A stretch of DNA of 64,000 nucleotides from Maccoyibacter sp900556645 (GCA_958349535.1 CATWDJ010000005.1:61281-125280); one strand, 5' to 3'. Positions 34,512-44,437 are shown, numbered from the stretch's first letter. Made by a program: numbers and translations. Notes: generated from the sequence alone by a model not told the origin.

Positions 34512-36596
34512 TTATTCTTCTACTCTCTCCGGCAAAAAGCCTTTACTTGTCTTACAAATTGCTTTATCAAATATCATGAACATTGACGGCAGTATGAAGA
34601 TTACAACAAACATACTGATAATCGCTCCTCTTGCCATCAAAGAACATAAGGAAGCAATCATATCTACATTAGAATACATACCTACACCGAAGGTTGCTGC
34701 AAAGAAGCTCAATGCACTGACAATAACTGACTGCATAGAAGACTGAAGTGCTAATGTAATGGCTTCTTGTTTCTCTGCTCCTTTAGATCTTGCTTTTCTG
34801 TATTTGGTGGTCATCAAGATTGCATAATCTACAGTGGCTCCCAGCTGAATGGTTCCGATAACCACACCTGCAATAAACGGAAGCTTCGTACCCGTAAATG
34901 CCGGAATACCCATGTTAATAAAGATTGCAAATTCAATAACCGATACCAGAATAATCGGTAAGGAAATAGATTTAAATACAAAAGCAATAATTAGGAAGAT
35001 AGCTCCGATGGATACAGCACTTACTACCTTAAAGTCATGATCTGTAATCGTAATCAAATCCTTGGTACAAGGTGCTTCACCAATCAACATTGCTTTCTTA
35101 TCATATTTCTTAACGATGGACTGAATCTTATCACACTGTTCATTTACTTCATCCGATGCCACTGCGTATTCGGAACTAATCATAACCATCTGATAATTTT
35201 CATCCATAACAACTTCTTTTACGGAATCTGGAAGAATCTCTCTTGGAATGCTTGGTCCTACAAAGGTATCTAATCCCAAGGTTGCTTTTACTCCATCTAA
35301 ATCGTTAATCTGATTCATCATGGAATCAATATCTTTCGGCTCTACCTTTGAATCAATCAACACGATATGTGTGGAGTTCATTTCAAAAGTCTCATCCAGT
35401 TTCTCATTTGCAATAACACTGTCTAAATCTTTCGGAAGTGTGCCTGCCAAATCATAGTATACTTCGTAGTGGGTATAACCCCAGATTGCTGGAATCAGTA
35501 CAGCAACGAAAATAACGATAAATACTTTAAAATGTTTTACTACCCAGTTTGCAATAAATCCCAAATCAGGAATGATTGCTTTGTGTCTGGTCTTATCAAT
35601 AATCTTATCAAAAATTAGAATCATAGACGGCAATACGGTTACACAACAGATAACGCCGATAACAACACCCTTCGCCATGGTAATACCTAAATCCAAACCT
35701 AATGTAAAGCTCATAAAGCAAAGAGCAATAAATCCTGCCACTGTAGTAATGGAACTTCCCACTACTGAAGTCAAGGTATTGGATATAGCGTGTGCCATAG
35801 CACGTTTCTTATCTCCCGGGAATCTTTCTTGATTCTCCTCATAAGAATGCCATAGGAATATGGAATAATCCATGGTAACACCCAACTGCAGTACCGCTGC
35901 AATCGCCTGCGTTACATAGGAAATCTCTCCTCGGAATACATTGGAACCTAAGTTATATACAATTGCCATTCCAATACTCAATAAGAAAAAGATTGGAATA
36001 ATTGCGGAATCCATGGTCAGGGATAACACGATGATTGCCAAAACTACTGCAATCAAGACATAAATCGGTACCTCTTGGTTTATCAGTCCTTTTGTATCTG
36101 TTACGACTGCTGACATACCGCTTATGTAACATTGTTTATCTGCTACATTCCGCAGCTCCTCAATGGCATCCATGGTTTCATCCGCTGACATGGATGTGTC
36201 AAAAAAGATTGCCATTAAAGTCGCATCTTTGTCTTCATTAATAAATACTTCCTGTAAATCCTCCGGCAGCATATCTGTCGGAACAGATAAATCTGATACA
36301 GAATCATACCAGATAATCTTCTTTACATGGTCAACTTTTTCCATTTCTTTACGCATAGCGGAAACATCTTTATCTTCCATTCCCTCTACAACGCACATGG
36401 AAAATGCTCCTGTGCCAAACTCATCCAGAAGAATATCCTGACCCTTCATGGTGTCAATTTCTCCCGGTAGGTACGTTAGGATATCATAGTTTACTCTTGT
36501 ATGAAAATATCCTAATGCTGATGGAATCAACAGTACAAGACTCAGTATAAAGATTGGTATTCTGAGCTTGACTACGCCTTTTCCAAAATTAATCAT
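34512..36596 (-). CDS. MMPL/RND-superfamily export permease
   Basis: 694 residues. Twelve predicted helices in two halves, each with one helix, a large external loop (about 35-165 and 370-515) and five clustered helices; LGVTMDYSIFLWHSY and LGATVDYAILMTTKYR carry the paired Asp-Tyr proton-relay motif in both halves. It is about 700 residues, shorter than Gram-negative RND pumps, as usual for MMPL proteins. Proton-driven export of lipids or hydrophobic drugs is likely. Upstream TetR gene and operator-like repeats suggest substrate-induced expression. Confidence 0.9.
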   Translation of the reverse strand: MINFGKGVVKLRIPIFILSLVLLIPSALGYFHTRVNYDILTYLPGEIDTMKGQDILLDEFGTGAFSMCVVEGMEDKDVSAMRKEMEKVDHVKKIIWYDSVSDLSVPTDMLPEDLQEVFINEDKDATLMAIFFDTSMSADETMDAIEELRNVADKQCYISGMSAVVTDTKGLINQEVPIYVLIAVVLAIIVLSLTMDSAIIPIFFLLSIGMAIVYNLGSNVFRGEISYVTQAIAAVLQLGVTMDYSIFLWHSYEENQERFPGDKKRAMAHAISNTLTSVVGSSITTVAGFIALCFMSFTLGLDLGITMAKGVVIGVICCVTVLPSMILIFDKIIDKTRHKAIIPDLGFIANWVVKHFKVFIVIFVAVLIPAIWGYTHYEVYYDLAGTLPKDLDSVIANEKLDETFEMNSTHIVLIDSKVEPKDIDSMMNQINDLDGVKATLGLDTFVGPSIPREILPDSVKEVVMDENYQMVMISSEYAVASDEVNEQCDKIQSIVKKYDKKAMLIGEAPCTKDLITITDHDFKVVSAVSIGAIFLIIAFVFKSISLPIILVSVIEFAIFINMGIPAFTGTKLPFIAGVVIGTIQLGATVDYAILMTTKYRKARSKGAEKQEAITLALQSSMQSVIVSALSFFAATFGVGMYSNVDMIASLCSLMARGAIISMFVVIFILPSMFMIFDKAICKTSKGFLPERVEE

Positions 36597-36690
36597 TCTT
36601 CATCATCTCTTTTCTATAATCTTGAATTTGAGTATAAAAAAAAAGACGGAATAAATACATATTCAATCTTTTTTTCCTGTCTTATTCAAT

Positions 36691-36745
36691 TATACATTCG
36701 CCCGATTCTGTATTTTGCAATATACATTCCCCCGCAAATGTATAT
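36691..36745. promoter_or_regulatory. repeated TetR-type sites over the RND promoter
   Basis: A 9-bp-arm inverted repeat ATATACATT/AATGTATAT (36720-36728 and 36737-36745, 8-base spacer) and a direct repeat TATACATTCsCCCG at 36691 and 36721, exactly 30 bases apart. The lower copy overlaps the minus-strand -10 TATAAT (36694-36689). The -35 is not clear. Confidence 0.6.
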
Positions 36746-36752
36746 ATTGTAT

Positions 36753-37319
36753 CTACATTTCAGACAATATGTCCTCTAATGACCTTTTTATCACATATTG
36801 ATAAATATCTGCCACCTCTTTTGCCGGAATACTCATATTACTTTTAATCCAGCTGATTGCCACAAAGCACATGGACTGACTGTAATATTCCGCCAGATGT
36901 TCTGGTGTCAGCCATTCATGAGGTGGCTTCTTTCCGGTAACCTTTTCTTCTATAACAGCTAAAATCACTTTCTTAATGCAATCCTTAACAATACTTTCAA
37001 AGGAATTCTGACCCTCCAGCTTACATGCTTTTATATAAAATTCCCTTTCCTTTTCAATACTGGTAAACATTAACAAAAGTGCTTCGTGAACCATTCCATT
37101 CTGTAATAATGGTCCGATAGGCTCAATAATCTGTGTCATAATAATCCATTCCAGCAACTCATATTTATCTTGAAAATGATTATAAAATGTGGGTCTTATA
37201 ACACCCGCTTTATCTGTTATTTCTTTAATTGTTATTTTTTCGATTGGCTGCTTTAAGGTTAACTCCTTAAAACTTTCTGCTAAAAGAATATCAACTGCAT
37301 TCTTTCCCTGATTTGTCAT
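36753..37319 (-). CDS. TetR-family regulator
   Basis: 188 residues. Helix-turn-helix near 22-50 (ITIKEITDKAGVIRPTFYNHFQDKYEL), followed by the all-helical ligand domain, similar to DhaS/AcrR-type TetR proteins. It lies directly before the RND operon with operator-like palindromes at its 3' border, so it probably controls that operon. RBS AGGTGAAAG. Confidence 0.88.
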   Translation of the reverse strand: MTNQGKNAVDILLAESFKELTLKQPIEKITIKEITDKAGVIRPTFYNHFQDKYELLEWIIMTQIIEPIGPLLQNGMVHEALLLMFTSIEKEREFYIKACKLEGQNSFESIVKDCIKKVILAVIEEKVTGKKPPHEWLTPEHLAEYYSQSMCFVAISWIKSNMSIPAKEVADIYQYVIKRSLEDILSEM

Positions 37320-37331
37320 TCTTTCACCTGA

Positions 37332-38387
37332 TTACAAAATAATATTCGTGATTACTATGCTTCTCGCATCCACAGCCGTATTTAAATCCAATTCCACATT
37401 TTCCTCCAGTAAACGTACCTTTGGCCGCAGTGGATAATTTTTATGATTCTTAATGACTACCGCACGTTTTCCGTTGGAAAGTTCTACCTCGCATCCCACC
37501 GGATAAACAGCAATTTTCCTTGCAAACAGCTCTATAATCCTCGGGTCAAAAGCTCCCCCAGCCTCTGACATCAGATATTCCATGGTATCGGAAGGTGACA
37601 ATGCCTCCCGGTACGGACGCTTGGAAGTCATGGCATCATAGACATCCGCAATGGAAATAATTCTGGCATACTCGATAATTTCCCGATGTTCCTTGCCATC
37701 CGGATATCCGGCACCGTCATATCTCTCGTGATGCTCCAGTACACTTGTGGCAACATCTTCATGAAAATCAAAATTTCTTCTTAAAAAATTGTATCCCATA
37801 CGGCAATGCAGCTTTACAATCTCCCGTTCTTCATCTGTAAGTTCCCTTGGCAAATTTAATACATCTACATCCAGAAACTTCTTGCCGATATCATGTAAAA
37901 TGGCTGCTTCCGCCAAAATTGTCAGCTGTTCTTCCTCCATCTTTTTGTGGGCACCGATCAAAGTAGAAAGTGCCGCCACATTGACGGAATGAAAATAAGT
38001 ATAGTCATCATAGGTCTTTAAATCCAGCATGTTGCTCATAATATCCCCATTATTCAGGATATTTTCAATGACCTTCTCAATTGTCTTTTGCAGCTTTTCC
38101 TGTTCCTTAATAAACTCTGCATCCGGTAAAACTGCTATGTCAAACATCTCAGAAATACGTTTTAATGCTTCTCTTCTTACCTCCGGCTGCAGTACCTCTT
38201 TTATCTCAATACCACGGGTAAAATCCTCATCAATATACACACCTTGAAAACCAAGATTCTCAAGATTACTGATGTACTCGGGATTTAAAATTGCATGTTT
38301 TGATAATAAAATTCTTCCGGCACCGTCGTATAAATCCTGTCCCAATACCATATCGGAAGTAAGTTTTTCAATCGGCACGTATTTCAT
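37332..38387 (-). CDS. HD-GYP domain c-di-GMP phosphodiesterase
   Basis: 351 residues. An N-terminal DUF3391-like region (1-110), then the HD-GYP core: HDIGK near 164-168, HH in VLEHHERYDGAGYP (GYP loop), and SIADVYDAMTSKRPYRE. The C-terminal segment (from 315) is a small beta domain. It should hydrolyse cyclic di-GMP in the cytoplasm. No membrane or receiver domain. It ends 13 bases before the TetR start on the same strand. Confidence 0.9.
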   Translation of the reverse strand: MKYVPIEKLTSDMVLGQDLYDGAGRILLSKHAILNPEYISNLENLGFQGVYIDEDFTRGIEIKEVLQPEVRREALKRISEMFDIAVLPDAEFIKEQEKLQKTIEKVIENILNNGDIMSNMLDLKTYDDYTYFHSVNVAALSTLIGAHKKMEEEQLTILAEAAILHDIGKKFLDVDVLNLPRELTDEEREIVKLHCRMGYNFLRRNFDFHEDVATSVLEHHERYDGAGYPDGKEHREIIEYARIISIADVYDAMTSKRPYREALSPSDTMEYLMSEAGGAFDPRIIELFARKIAVYPVGCEVELSNGKRAVVIKNHKNYPLRPKVRLLEENVELDLNTAVDARSIVITNIIL

Positions 38388-38471
38388 TCATTCGTCCTCA
38401 TCTGTTACTTTCATACAGTTTTTAAATGTATTTAACTCCACCCCACTTATTCATTATCATTATACAACATT

Positions 38472-38723
38472 CTACTCTTTTTTTTCAATCTCTTCTTCTG
38501 GGAATTCCACTGTCACAAAGTAGCCTTTGGGTGTTTCTTTAACATCCACCACTTTTCCTTCGGTACTCTGAAGCCGCTCGTTATATTTGTAATTGGCAGA
38601 CATGGCATACGCCTTCCCCAAGGTATAATAATAGGAGTTGGGCAGCTTCCCCTCTGTAACCGGAAGCACATCTCCCACCTGCAAAAGTCCGGTTCGTTCC
38701 ATCTTAAATTCCATCTGTCTCAT
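38472..38723 (-). CDS. 83-residue protein of unknown function in the ligase operon
   Basis: Start at 38723 is one base past the stop of the ATP-grasp gene, with GGGGAAG as RBS; an upstream in-frame ATG inside that gene is less likely. The protein begins MRQMEFKMERTGLLQVGD and has a charged C-terminal tail (PEEEIEKKE). It appears to be a small beta-rich domain. The position, third after glutamate-cysteine ligase and ATP-grasp, makes a role in the same pathway plausible. I do not recognise the family. Confidence 0.65.
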   Translation of the reverse strand: MRQMEFKMERTGLLQVGDVLPVTEGKLPNSYYYTLGKAYAMSANYKYNERLQSTEGKVVDVKETPKGYFVTVEFPEEEIEKKE

Positions 38724-38724
38724 A

Positions 38725-40074
38725 TTACTTCCCCTTCTTCCTTGCAATCATCGTCGGAAGTGCCATTTCACTATATTGGGTGGAAATAATCTCACTTTTG
38801 GAAATCCGGGAATAAACTCCCGCAAATTTTCCTCCATAGGCAAACAGCCCTGTCAGATTATAGACCGGGAAAAACTCTGTGTCTCCTTCCACCAAATCTA
38901 TATTCTGCGTTTGATACGGAAGACAAAACTCCTGTATCAGATAGGTACTGTTTTCATTCATACGCTGCTCCAGAAAATATTCTTTCCATTCTTCCGAATC
39001 ACATTCCACTCCCGCATGAACTCCCTGAGAACCGTAAGAATCCTCCGGCTTTAAAATCCAACGGTTTTTCTCCTCCAGAATCTCTTCTGTCTTTAACCTC
39101 TTGTCATGGATACTGTAGGTCTTCGGCACATGTGCCTCCACAAATCTGCACTCCTCCTCTGTCAGAAACCTTTTGGTCTGAGGCAGGTGCAATATCTTAT
39201 AAAGAACCTTGTTATGAGGTATCTGGGTCTGAAAATCTCCAATGAGGCAGACATCCCCATTCTCTACCGCTGCGACAAAATCTTTGACTTCTTCATAATG
39301 GGACATAATATCACTGGTAACTGCCCGGCGATAAATGGCATCAATACGATTTCCCTCCGGGCTATAGAGCACCCCATCCCGATAGACCATATTTCTGATT
39401 TCACAAATTTCTGCTGCCACACCACGTTTGCGGAAGCTCTCTGCAAAAATACGAAATTCCATCTCGGTGGCATTCTCCATGAAATCTACGATAGCAACCC
39501 TTGGATGTTCTTTCTTATTCTCATAGGTATCATAGATTTGAAGAAAGGTATCTACCCACGTATCAAATAATTCATAGGAGGTAAGCTCATATTCCTCTGA
39601 AAACTGCTGATACGCCTTGGTCCTTTGAATGGCAATATTCAACTCCCTGTCCTCATTCATCGCAGAAGTTCCGTCTGTATTAAACTCACAGAACTTAAAA
39701 TCTCCGGTTTCCTCATTGAGGAAAATATCAATCCTTGCAATGGGCAGAGGACATTCATAGGTTGGTTTCCGCAAAATCAACTGTTCCAGCCTCTCTTCAA
39801 ATCCGAAGAGTTTCCGATAATCGGGATTCTTGCGATATTCCTCCATTACTTTATAAAAAATACCACAGATTGTTTCTATAATTTCCTGAAAAAGTTTTTC
39901 TTCTGTTTCCGTATAGATTTTCGGAATATAGAGTGCTTTCACACATCTTCCGTGGTATTTTGCCGTAGAATTTCGGATGTAATCATTGGCTTTCTTTGCT
40001 GTCATCCGATGGGATTCCAAATCCTCCCCCATCAGCTCCATATATCTGTTTTGTATTGTTGTTACTTCTCTCAT
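38725..40074 (-). CDS. glutathionylspermidine synthase-like ATP-grasp ligase
   Basis: 449 residues. RIDIFLNEETGDFKFCEFNTDG (residues near 132-153), AIYRRAVTSD and WILKPEDSYGSQGVHAG match the GspS C-terminal synthetase fold, an unusual ATP-grasp that forms amide bonds. No amidase domain is present. The ATG lies one base past the glutamate-cysteine ligase stop. It probably adds a second amine or amino acid to gamma-glutamylcysteine or a similar acid; the acceptor is unknown. Confidence 0.82.
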   Translation of the reverse strand: MREVTTIQNRYMELMGEDLESHRMTAKKANDYIRNSTAKYHGRCVKALYIPKIYTETEEKLFQEIIETICGIFYKVMEEYRKNPDYRKLFGFEERLEQLILRKPTYECPLPIARIDIFLNEETGDFKFCEFNTDGTSAMNEDRELNIAIQRTKAYQQFSEEYELTSYELFDTWVDTFLQIYDTYENKKEHPRVAIVDFMENATEMEFRIFAESFRKRGVAAEICEIRNMVYRDGVLYSPEGNRIDAIYRRAVTSDIMSHYEEVKDFVAAVENGDVCLIGDFQTQIPHNKVLYKILHLPQTKRFLTEEECRFVEAHVPKTYSIHDKRLKTEEILEEKNRWILKPEDSYGSQGVHAGVECDSEEWKEYFLEQRMNENSTYLIQEFCLPYQTQNIDLVEGDTEFFPVYNLTGLFAYGGKFAGVYSRISKSEIISTQYSEMALPTMIARKKGK

Positions 40075-40075
40075 T

Positions 40076-41242
40076 TTACTGCCTTCTTTTTCCTAATAAT
40101 ATATGCATCGGCTCCTCAAAAAGGCGTTCTAAAAACGCAAAGATGTCTGAGGCTTTTCTTCCATATAAAGTGGCCTGTCCTCCGTCACGTACTGCCGCCT
40201 CCTTTGCCTCTACAATATCCATCTCACTTTTGTCTCCAAAATATTCCCGCACTTGGGCAAAATGTTCTCCGTAAAAAATATCTTTCACTAATTTCGCATA
40301 AGCAAAGGCCTTTCCCTCCGGAAGACTGTCTGCCATCCGTATTTCAATATAGTTTTTCAGACGTACATCTGGGAAAACCATGGACAGCATATGTTCTATC
40401 TCTTCCTCAGTCATAACCCTCTCCCTGTAATATTCTGCGGCAGACCACTCTCCCGTAGGAATGGCACTTCCGTTTTCTTCCACAAAAATCAGCGGCACAT
40501 GGTACACATATTCCGCATATCTGTAGAAATCAAAATCCATATCCATACTTCCCGGTACAATGCCGCATCTTCTGGAGTCCACATGATTCCAGATAACGGT
40601 CCGGGGAATATGTGGCGTTTCTTTTTTCCCCTCCAAAACCGGTGTGTTTTCCGTCAAAAGAGCCAGCACAGGAGACAACACCTGTGCCAACTGATACTTT
40701 CTCACAAAATCTCTCTCATTTGTATAATCAATAGCAATCTGTGTGGAGGCACTTCCCCGCATCATGCGGATTCCCAGCGTATCCTTTCTCTTTAGATAAG
40801 CATCCATATACTCATATCGCTTTTTGGGAATCAGGGGAAGCTCAGCCGCCTTTGCATACGGCTGATACCCATAAGTTTCCAGACTCATATGATATTTCTC
40901 AAGAAAAGGCTTCATCATATACAGGAAGCCCTGATAGACTTTTTCTAATTCATCAATACTTTTTCTTGGTTTTATGCTGATTTCTACTTGGGCGGCAGGT
41001 TCCAGGCTGATAACATACTCTGCCGTTTCACATCCCATAAATGCATTTTTTTCATAGTAGACATCCGCATGATAAAACACTTCACGGAGAATCTTCGCTA
41101 TCTCCCCGTAATTGGCATTCCTGTGATCTTCTTTTATCACGAAATGTTCAATTTCAATTCCGATTCTCCGGTTTTCTTTTTCCTTACAGCCCGCCCGGAA
41201 GTAATCTGTAATTTTCCGTATATTTACTTCTGCAAGATCCAT
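40076..41242 (-). CDS. glutamate-cysteine ligase
   Basis: 388 residues. GIEIEHFVIKED near residue 28 (nucleotide and metal site), SLEPAAQVEISIKPR, RMMRGSASTQIAIDY and NYIEIRMADS are characteristic of plant/proteobacterial-type glutamate-cysteine ligases. The enzyme makes gamma-glutamylcysteine from glutamate, cysteine and ATP. No GshB or GshF is present; instead a GspS-like ATP-grasp follows directly. RBS GGGTGGAG. Confidence 0.88.
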   Translation of the reverse strand: MDLAEVNIRKITDYFRAGCKEKENRRIGIEIEHFVIKEDHRNANYGEIAKILREVFYHADVYYEKNAFMGCETAEYVISLEPAAQVEISIKPRKSIDELEKVYQGFLYMMKPFLEKYHMSLETYGYQPYAKAAELPLIPKKRYEYMDAYLKRKDTLGIRMMRGSASTQIAIDYTNERDFVRKYQLAQVLSPVLALLTENTPVLEGKKETPHIPRTVIWNHVDSRRCGIVPGSMDMDFDFYRYAEYVYHVPLIFVEENGSAIPTGEWSAAEYYRERVMTEEEIEHMLSMVFPDVRLKNYIEIRMADSLPEGKAFAYAKLVKDIFYGEHFAQVREYFGDKSEMDIVEAKEAAVRDGGQATLYGRKASDIFAFLERLFEEPMHILLGKRRQ

Positions 41243-41315
41243 ACTCCACCCTCTGGCTTTCTCTCCCTATAGCTAATAAGATAGCACTCCTTGGCAAAAT
41301 AGGAAAGGATTTTTT

Positions 41316-42068
41316 TTAAGATATGGACTCTTTCATGCTTTTTACAAATTTCTCAATATATGGAATACAATTTTCTCCATGCTCTTCCACCAGCTTGATA
41401 ATGGCAGAACCCACAATGACTCCGTCTGATTTTTCCGCCATCTTTTTTGCCTGCTGGGGATTTGAGATTCCAAAACCGATTGCCGCCGGAATTTCCGTAT
41501 AACGTCTTACCAGCTCCACCATTGCTCCCACATCTGTGGTAATCTCGCTTCTCATTCCCGTAACTCCCAGAGAGGATACACAATAGACAAATCCTTCCGC
41601 TTCTCTTGCAATCTGCTCAATTCTCTCATGGGAAGTAGGTGCTATCAACGAGATAAAATCCAAACCGTATTTTTTACATGCTGGTGCAAAATCTGCTTTT
41701 TCCTCATACGGTACATCCGGTAAAATAATTCCATCCATGCCGCACTCCTTTGCCTTCTGTAAAAAACGCTCGATTCCATAGGAAAATACCACATTGGCGT
41801 AGGTCATAAATACCATTGGAATTTGGACGGTTTTCCGAAGTTCCTTTACCGTCTCGAATATTTTGTCCGTGGTAACTCCTCCCTGCAATGCTCGCAGATT
41901 TGCTTTTTGAATAACCGGACCTTCTGCGGTGGGGTCAGAAAAAGGAATTCCTAATTCAATCAAGTCCGCCCCCGCCTGCTCCATAGTTTTTACGATTTCC
42001 ATTGTCAACTCCAGACTGGGATCTCCACAGGTGATAAATGGGATAAATGCTTCTTTTATTTTACTCAT
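41316..42068 (-). CDS. trpA: tryptophan synthase alpha chain
   Basis: 250 residues. FITCGDPSLELT (catalytic Glu region), ELGIPFSDPTAEGPVIQ with the catalytic Asp, VFMTYANVVFSYG, SLGVTGMRSE and AIGFGISNPQQAK are all present. It splits indole-3-glycerol phosphate to indole. The start at 42068 follows RBS GAGAGG and overlaps the trpB stop by a few bases. It appears intact and is the last gene of the operon. Confidence 0.93.
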   Translation of the reverse strand: MSKIKEAFIPFITCGDPSLELTMEIVKTMEQAGADLIELGIPFSDPTAEGPVIQKANLRALQGGVTTDKIFETVKELRKTVQIPMVFMTYANVVFSYGIERFLQKAKECGMDGIILPDVPYEEKADFAPACKKYGLDFISLIAPTSHERIEQIAREAEGFVYCVSSLGVTGMRSEITTDVGAMVELVRRYTEIPAAIGFGISNPQQAKKMAEKSDGVIVGSAIIKLVEEHGENCIPYIEKFVKSMKESIS

Positions 42069-42997
42069 AAATTTCCTCTCCTCGATAACGTGCGATTGCC
42101 GCACAGTCTTTGTCTCCACGTCCTGAAATATTTACTACGATTATCTGGTCTTTGTCCATGGGCGGTGCCAGTTTTTTTGTATAAGCAATGGCATGAGCAC
42201 TTTCGATTGCCGGAATAATTCCTTCGATTTTGCTAAGATACTCAAAGGCTTCTACTGCTTCCTCATCAGTTACCGGTACATGTTCCGGTCCGATACCCAG
42301 ATAATCCAATCCTGCTGATATGGAATACACCGGTGCAATCTGACCATATTTATCCTGACAAAAATAAGATTTCATTCCATGGAAAATACCCAGACATCCC
42401 GTGTTGATGGTGGCTGCTGTCTCAAAACTCTTGATTCCCCGTCCGGCTGCCTCGCATCCAATCAGCCGGACACCTTCCTCCTCAACGAAATAATAAAAGG
42501 CTCCGATGGCATTGGAACCGCCGCCTACACAGGCAATAACCGCATCCGGCAGACGTCCTTCTTTTTCCATACACTGCTGTTTGATTTCCTTTGAGATAAT
42601 TGCTTGAAAATCTCTTACAATGGTTGGGAAAGGATGAGGACCCATAACAGACCCCAGTACATAATGGGTATCCGCAACCCGGTTGGTCCATTCCCTCATG
42701 GTTTCCGATACCGCATCCTTTAAGGTTGCCGTACCTGATTCTACCGAATGTACCTGTGCCCCCAACAACTTCATCTTATACACATTCAATGCCTGCCGCT
42801 CAATATCTTCTGCACCCATGAAATCTCACATTCCATATCCATCAAAGCTGCAGCCGTGGCTGTAGCCACTCCGTGCTGTCCCGCTCCCGTTTCAGCAATG
42901 ACTCTGGTCTTTCCCATTTTCTTTGCCAACAGGGTTTGACCTAAAACATTGTTAATCTTGTGGGAACCTGTATGATTCAAATCTTCCTTTTTTCCAT
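42061..42997 (-). pseudogene. trpB: tryptophan synthase beta chain, N-terminal deletion and frameshift
   Basis: The original ATG (42997) with RBS AAGGAG remains one base after the trpF stop, but is followed after a few A-rich bases by KKEDLNHTGSHKINNV, which lies near residue 80-95 of normal TrpB. About 80 codons are missing, with the junction in the run GAAAAAAGGA. A second lesion at about 42809 (one T lost in GAGATTTCATGG) shifts the frame between MDMECEI and MGAEDIERQALNVY. The rest to 42061 is well conserved (VACVGGGSNAIG, SAGLDYLGIGPEH, SGRGDKD). Two lesions make a functional protein very unlikely. Confidence 0.88.
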
Positions 42998-42998
42998 G

Positions 42999-43607
42999 TC
43001 ACACACTCCTTATTATTTCAATGATTTCCTTTATTTTCTTTTGGTCTTTTTTTCTTTCCGTTTCCACTCCGCTGCTGACATCAATCAGTTCCGGGTGGAA
43101 CATTTCTATTGCCTGTTTCACGTTTTTGGCTTCTATTCCACCAGCCAAGGCAAAGAGTCTTTCGATTCCATCCAACAGTTTCCAGTCAAAGGTTTTTCCG
43201 GCTCCGGTTCCGTAATCAAAAAGTATCCTGTCTGCACTGCTCTTTTTTCCCTGTTTCACATCCTCCCGGCTGCGAACCCGAAAGGCTTTCCAGATTTCTG
43301 TGGTGGGAAGGACATTTCGTAGGCTGCGGATATAGGCTTCATCCTCATTGCCGTGTAGCTGAATAATGTCAATACACCCATTTTCTACACAGGTTATAAT
43401 TTTTTCTTTTTGTTCATCCACAAAGACTCCCACTGTCGGAATTCTGCTGTCCAATCTTTCTCTCAGTTTTTTTGCCTGTTCCATGATAACATTTCTATGG
43501 CTGGGCGGATAAAATATGAACCCTCCATAGTCCGGCTGATATTGGTTTACATAATCCGCATCCTTTTCTCTGTATAACACGCAAATTTTTATCTTTGTTT
43601 GGGACAT
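42999..43607 (-). CDS. trpF: phosphoribosylanthranilate isomerase
   Basis: 202 residues, a TIM barrel. KICVLYREKDA carries the catalytic Cys near the N-terminus, VGVFVDEQKE, DIIQLHGNED, LFDYGTGAGKTFDW and LAGGIEAKNV are typical TrpF motifs, with the second catalytic Asp in LFDYG. RBS GGGGAGAAGG precedes the ATG. Appears intact. Confidence 0.92.
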   Translation of the reverse strand: MSQTKIKICVLYREKDADYVNQYQPDYGGFIFYPPSHRNVIMEQAKKLRERLDSRIPTVGVFVDEQKEKIITCVENGCIDIIQLHGNEDEAYIRSLRNVLPTTEIWKAFRVRSREDVKQGKKSSADRILFDYGTGAGKTFDWKLLDGIERLFALAGGIEAKNVKQAIEMFHPELIDVSSGVETERKKDQKKIKEIIEIIRSV

Positions 43608-43635
43608 CCTTCTCCCCCCTTTACTCTTCGGCGTT

Positions 43636-44421
43636 TTATCCTTTTGCCGCCTGCCGGAATAACCGTAGCTTTTCTTCTGTATGTTCTGCCCGCATCAAAG
43701 CTTCTCCCACCAGTACCGCATCGGCTCCTATCTTACAGAGACTGCTTACATCCTCTTCTCCTTTTACACCCGATTCCGCCACGAACACCGCTTCTTTGGG
43801 AATCTTTTTATGAAGACGTTTTGCATTTTCAAAATTTACGCTAAAGTCCTTGAGGTTCCGGTTATTTACTCCTATCAGCCTTGCCCCTGCCGCAACCGCG
43901 GAAGCAATTTCCGCCTCATCATGGGTTTCTACCAATGCACTGATTCCCAGTGTATCGCAGACTTCCATATATTTTCTGATGGTATCCGTATCCAGCAATG
44001 CACAGATAAGCAGGACCGCATCAGCACCCATAACCTTTGCTTCATAAATCTGATATTCATCTACCGTAAAATCCTTTCGTATCATAGGCAATGATACTTC
44101 CTGACGTATCTGACAAAATATCTCATCCGAACCCAGAAACCATTTTGGCTCTGTCAGCACCGAGATACAATTCGCTCCGCTTTTCTCGTAAGATTTTGCT
44201 ATTTCCAGATACGGAAATTTCTCGGATATGATTCCCTTAGAGGGAGAGGCTTTTTTTACCTCACAGATAAATGACATTTCTTTTCCCTGTAAGGCTTCTT
44301 CAAAGCGGAAGGTTCCCTTTGGCATAGCACAGGCTTCTTCCTTTATCTGCTCCAGACTTTTTTGTTTTTTGGCTTTTTCCACCTGCTCTGCGGCATATCC
44401 CGCCAACTCATCCAATATCAT
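43636..44421 (-). CDS. trpC: indole-3-glycerol phosphate synthase
   Basis: 261 residues. FICEVKKASPSKGII with the catalytic Lys, LTEPKWFLGS, IRKDFTVDEYQI, GVNNRNLKDF and VAESGVK are all present. Start at 44421 is chosen for AAAGGAG; the longer open frame lies in the end of the trpD remnant. Intact third catalytic step of the pathway. Confidence 0.95.
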   Translation of the reverse strand: MILDELAGYAAEQVEKAKKQKSLEQIKEEACAMPKGTFRFEEALQGKEMSFICEVKKASPSKGIISEKFPYLEIAKSYEKSGANCISVLTEPKWFLGSDEIFCQIRQEVSLPMIRKDFTVDEYQIYEAKVMGADAVLLICALLDTDTIRKYMEVCDTLGISALVETHDEAEIASAVAAGARLIGVNNRNLKDFSVNFENAKRLHKKIPKEAVFVAESGVKGEEDVSSLCKIGADAVLVGEALMRAEHTEEKLRLFRQAAKG

Positions 44422-44437
44422 AAGCTGCTCCTTTATT

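Noticed and set aside
39625..40416. 263-codon plus-strand frame opposite the ligase genes
   Set aside because: It is antisense to two well-conserved minus-strand genes, has no domain-like content and no good RBS.
42786..42980. Separate 64-residue gene resembling TrpB
   Set aside because: It is the first part of the broken trpB, out of frame with the rest; it starts at an internal TTG.
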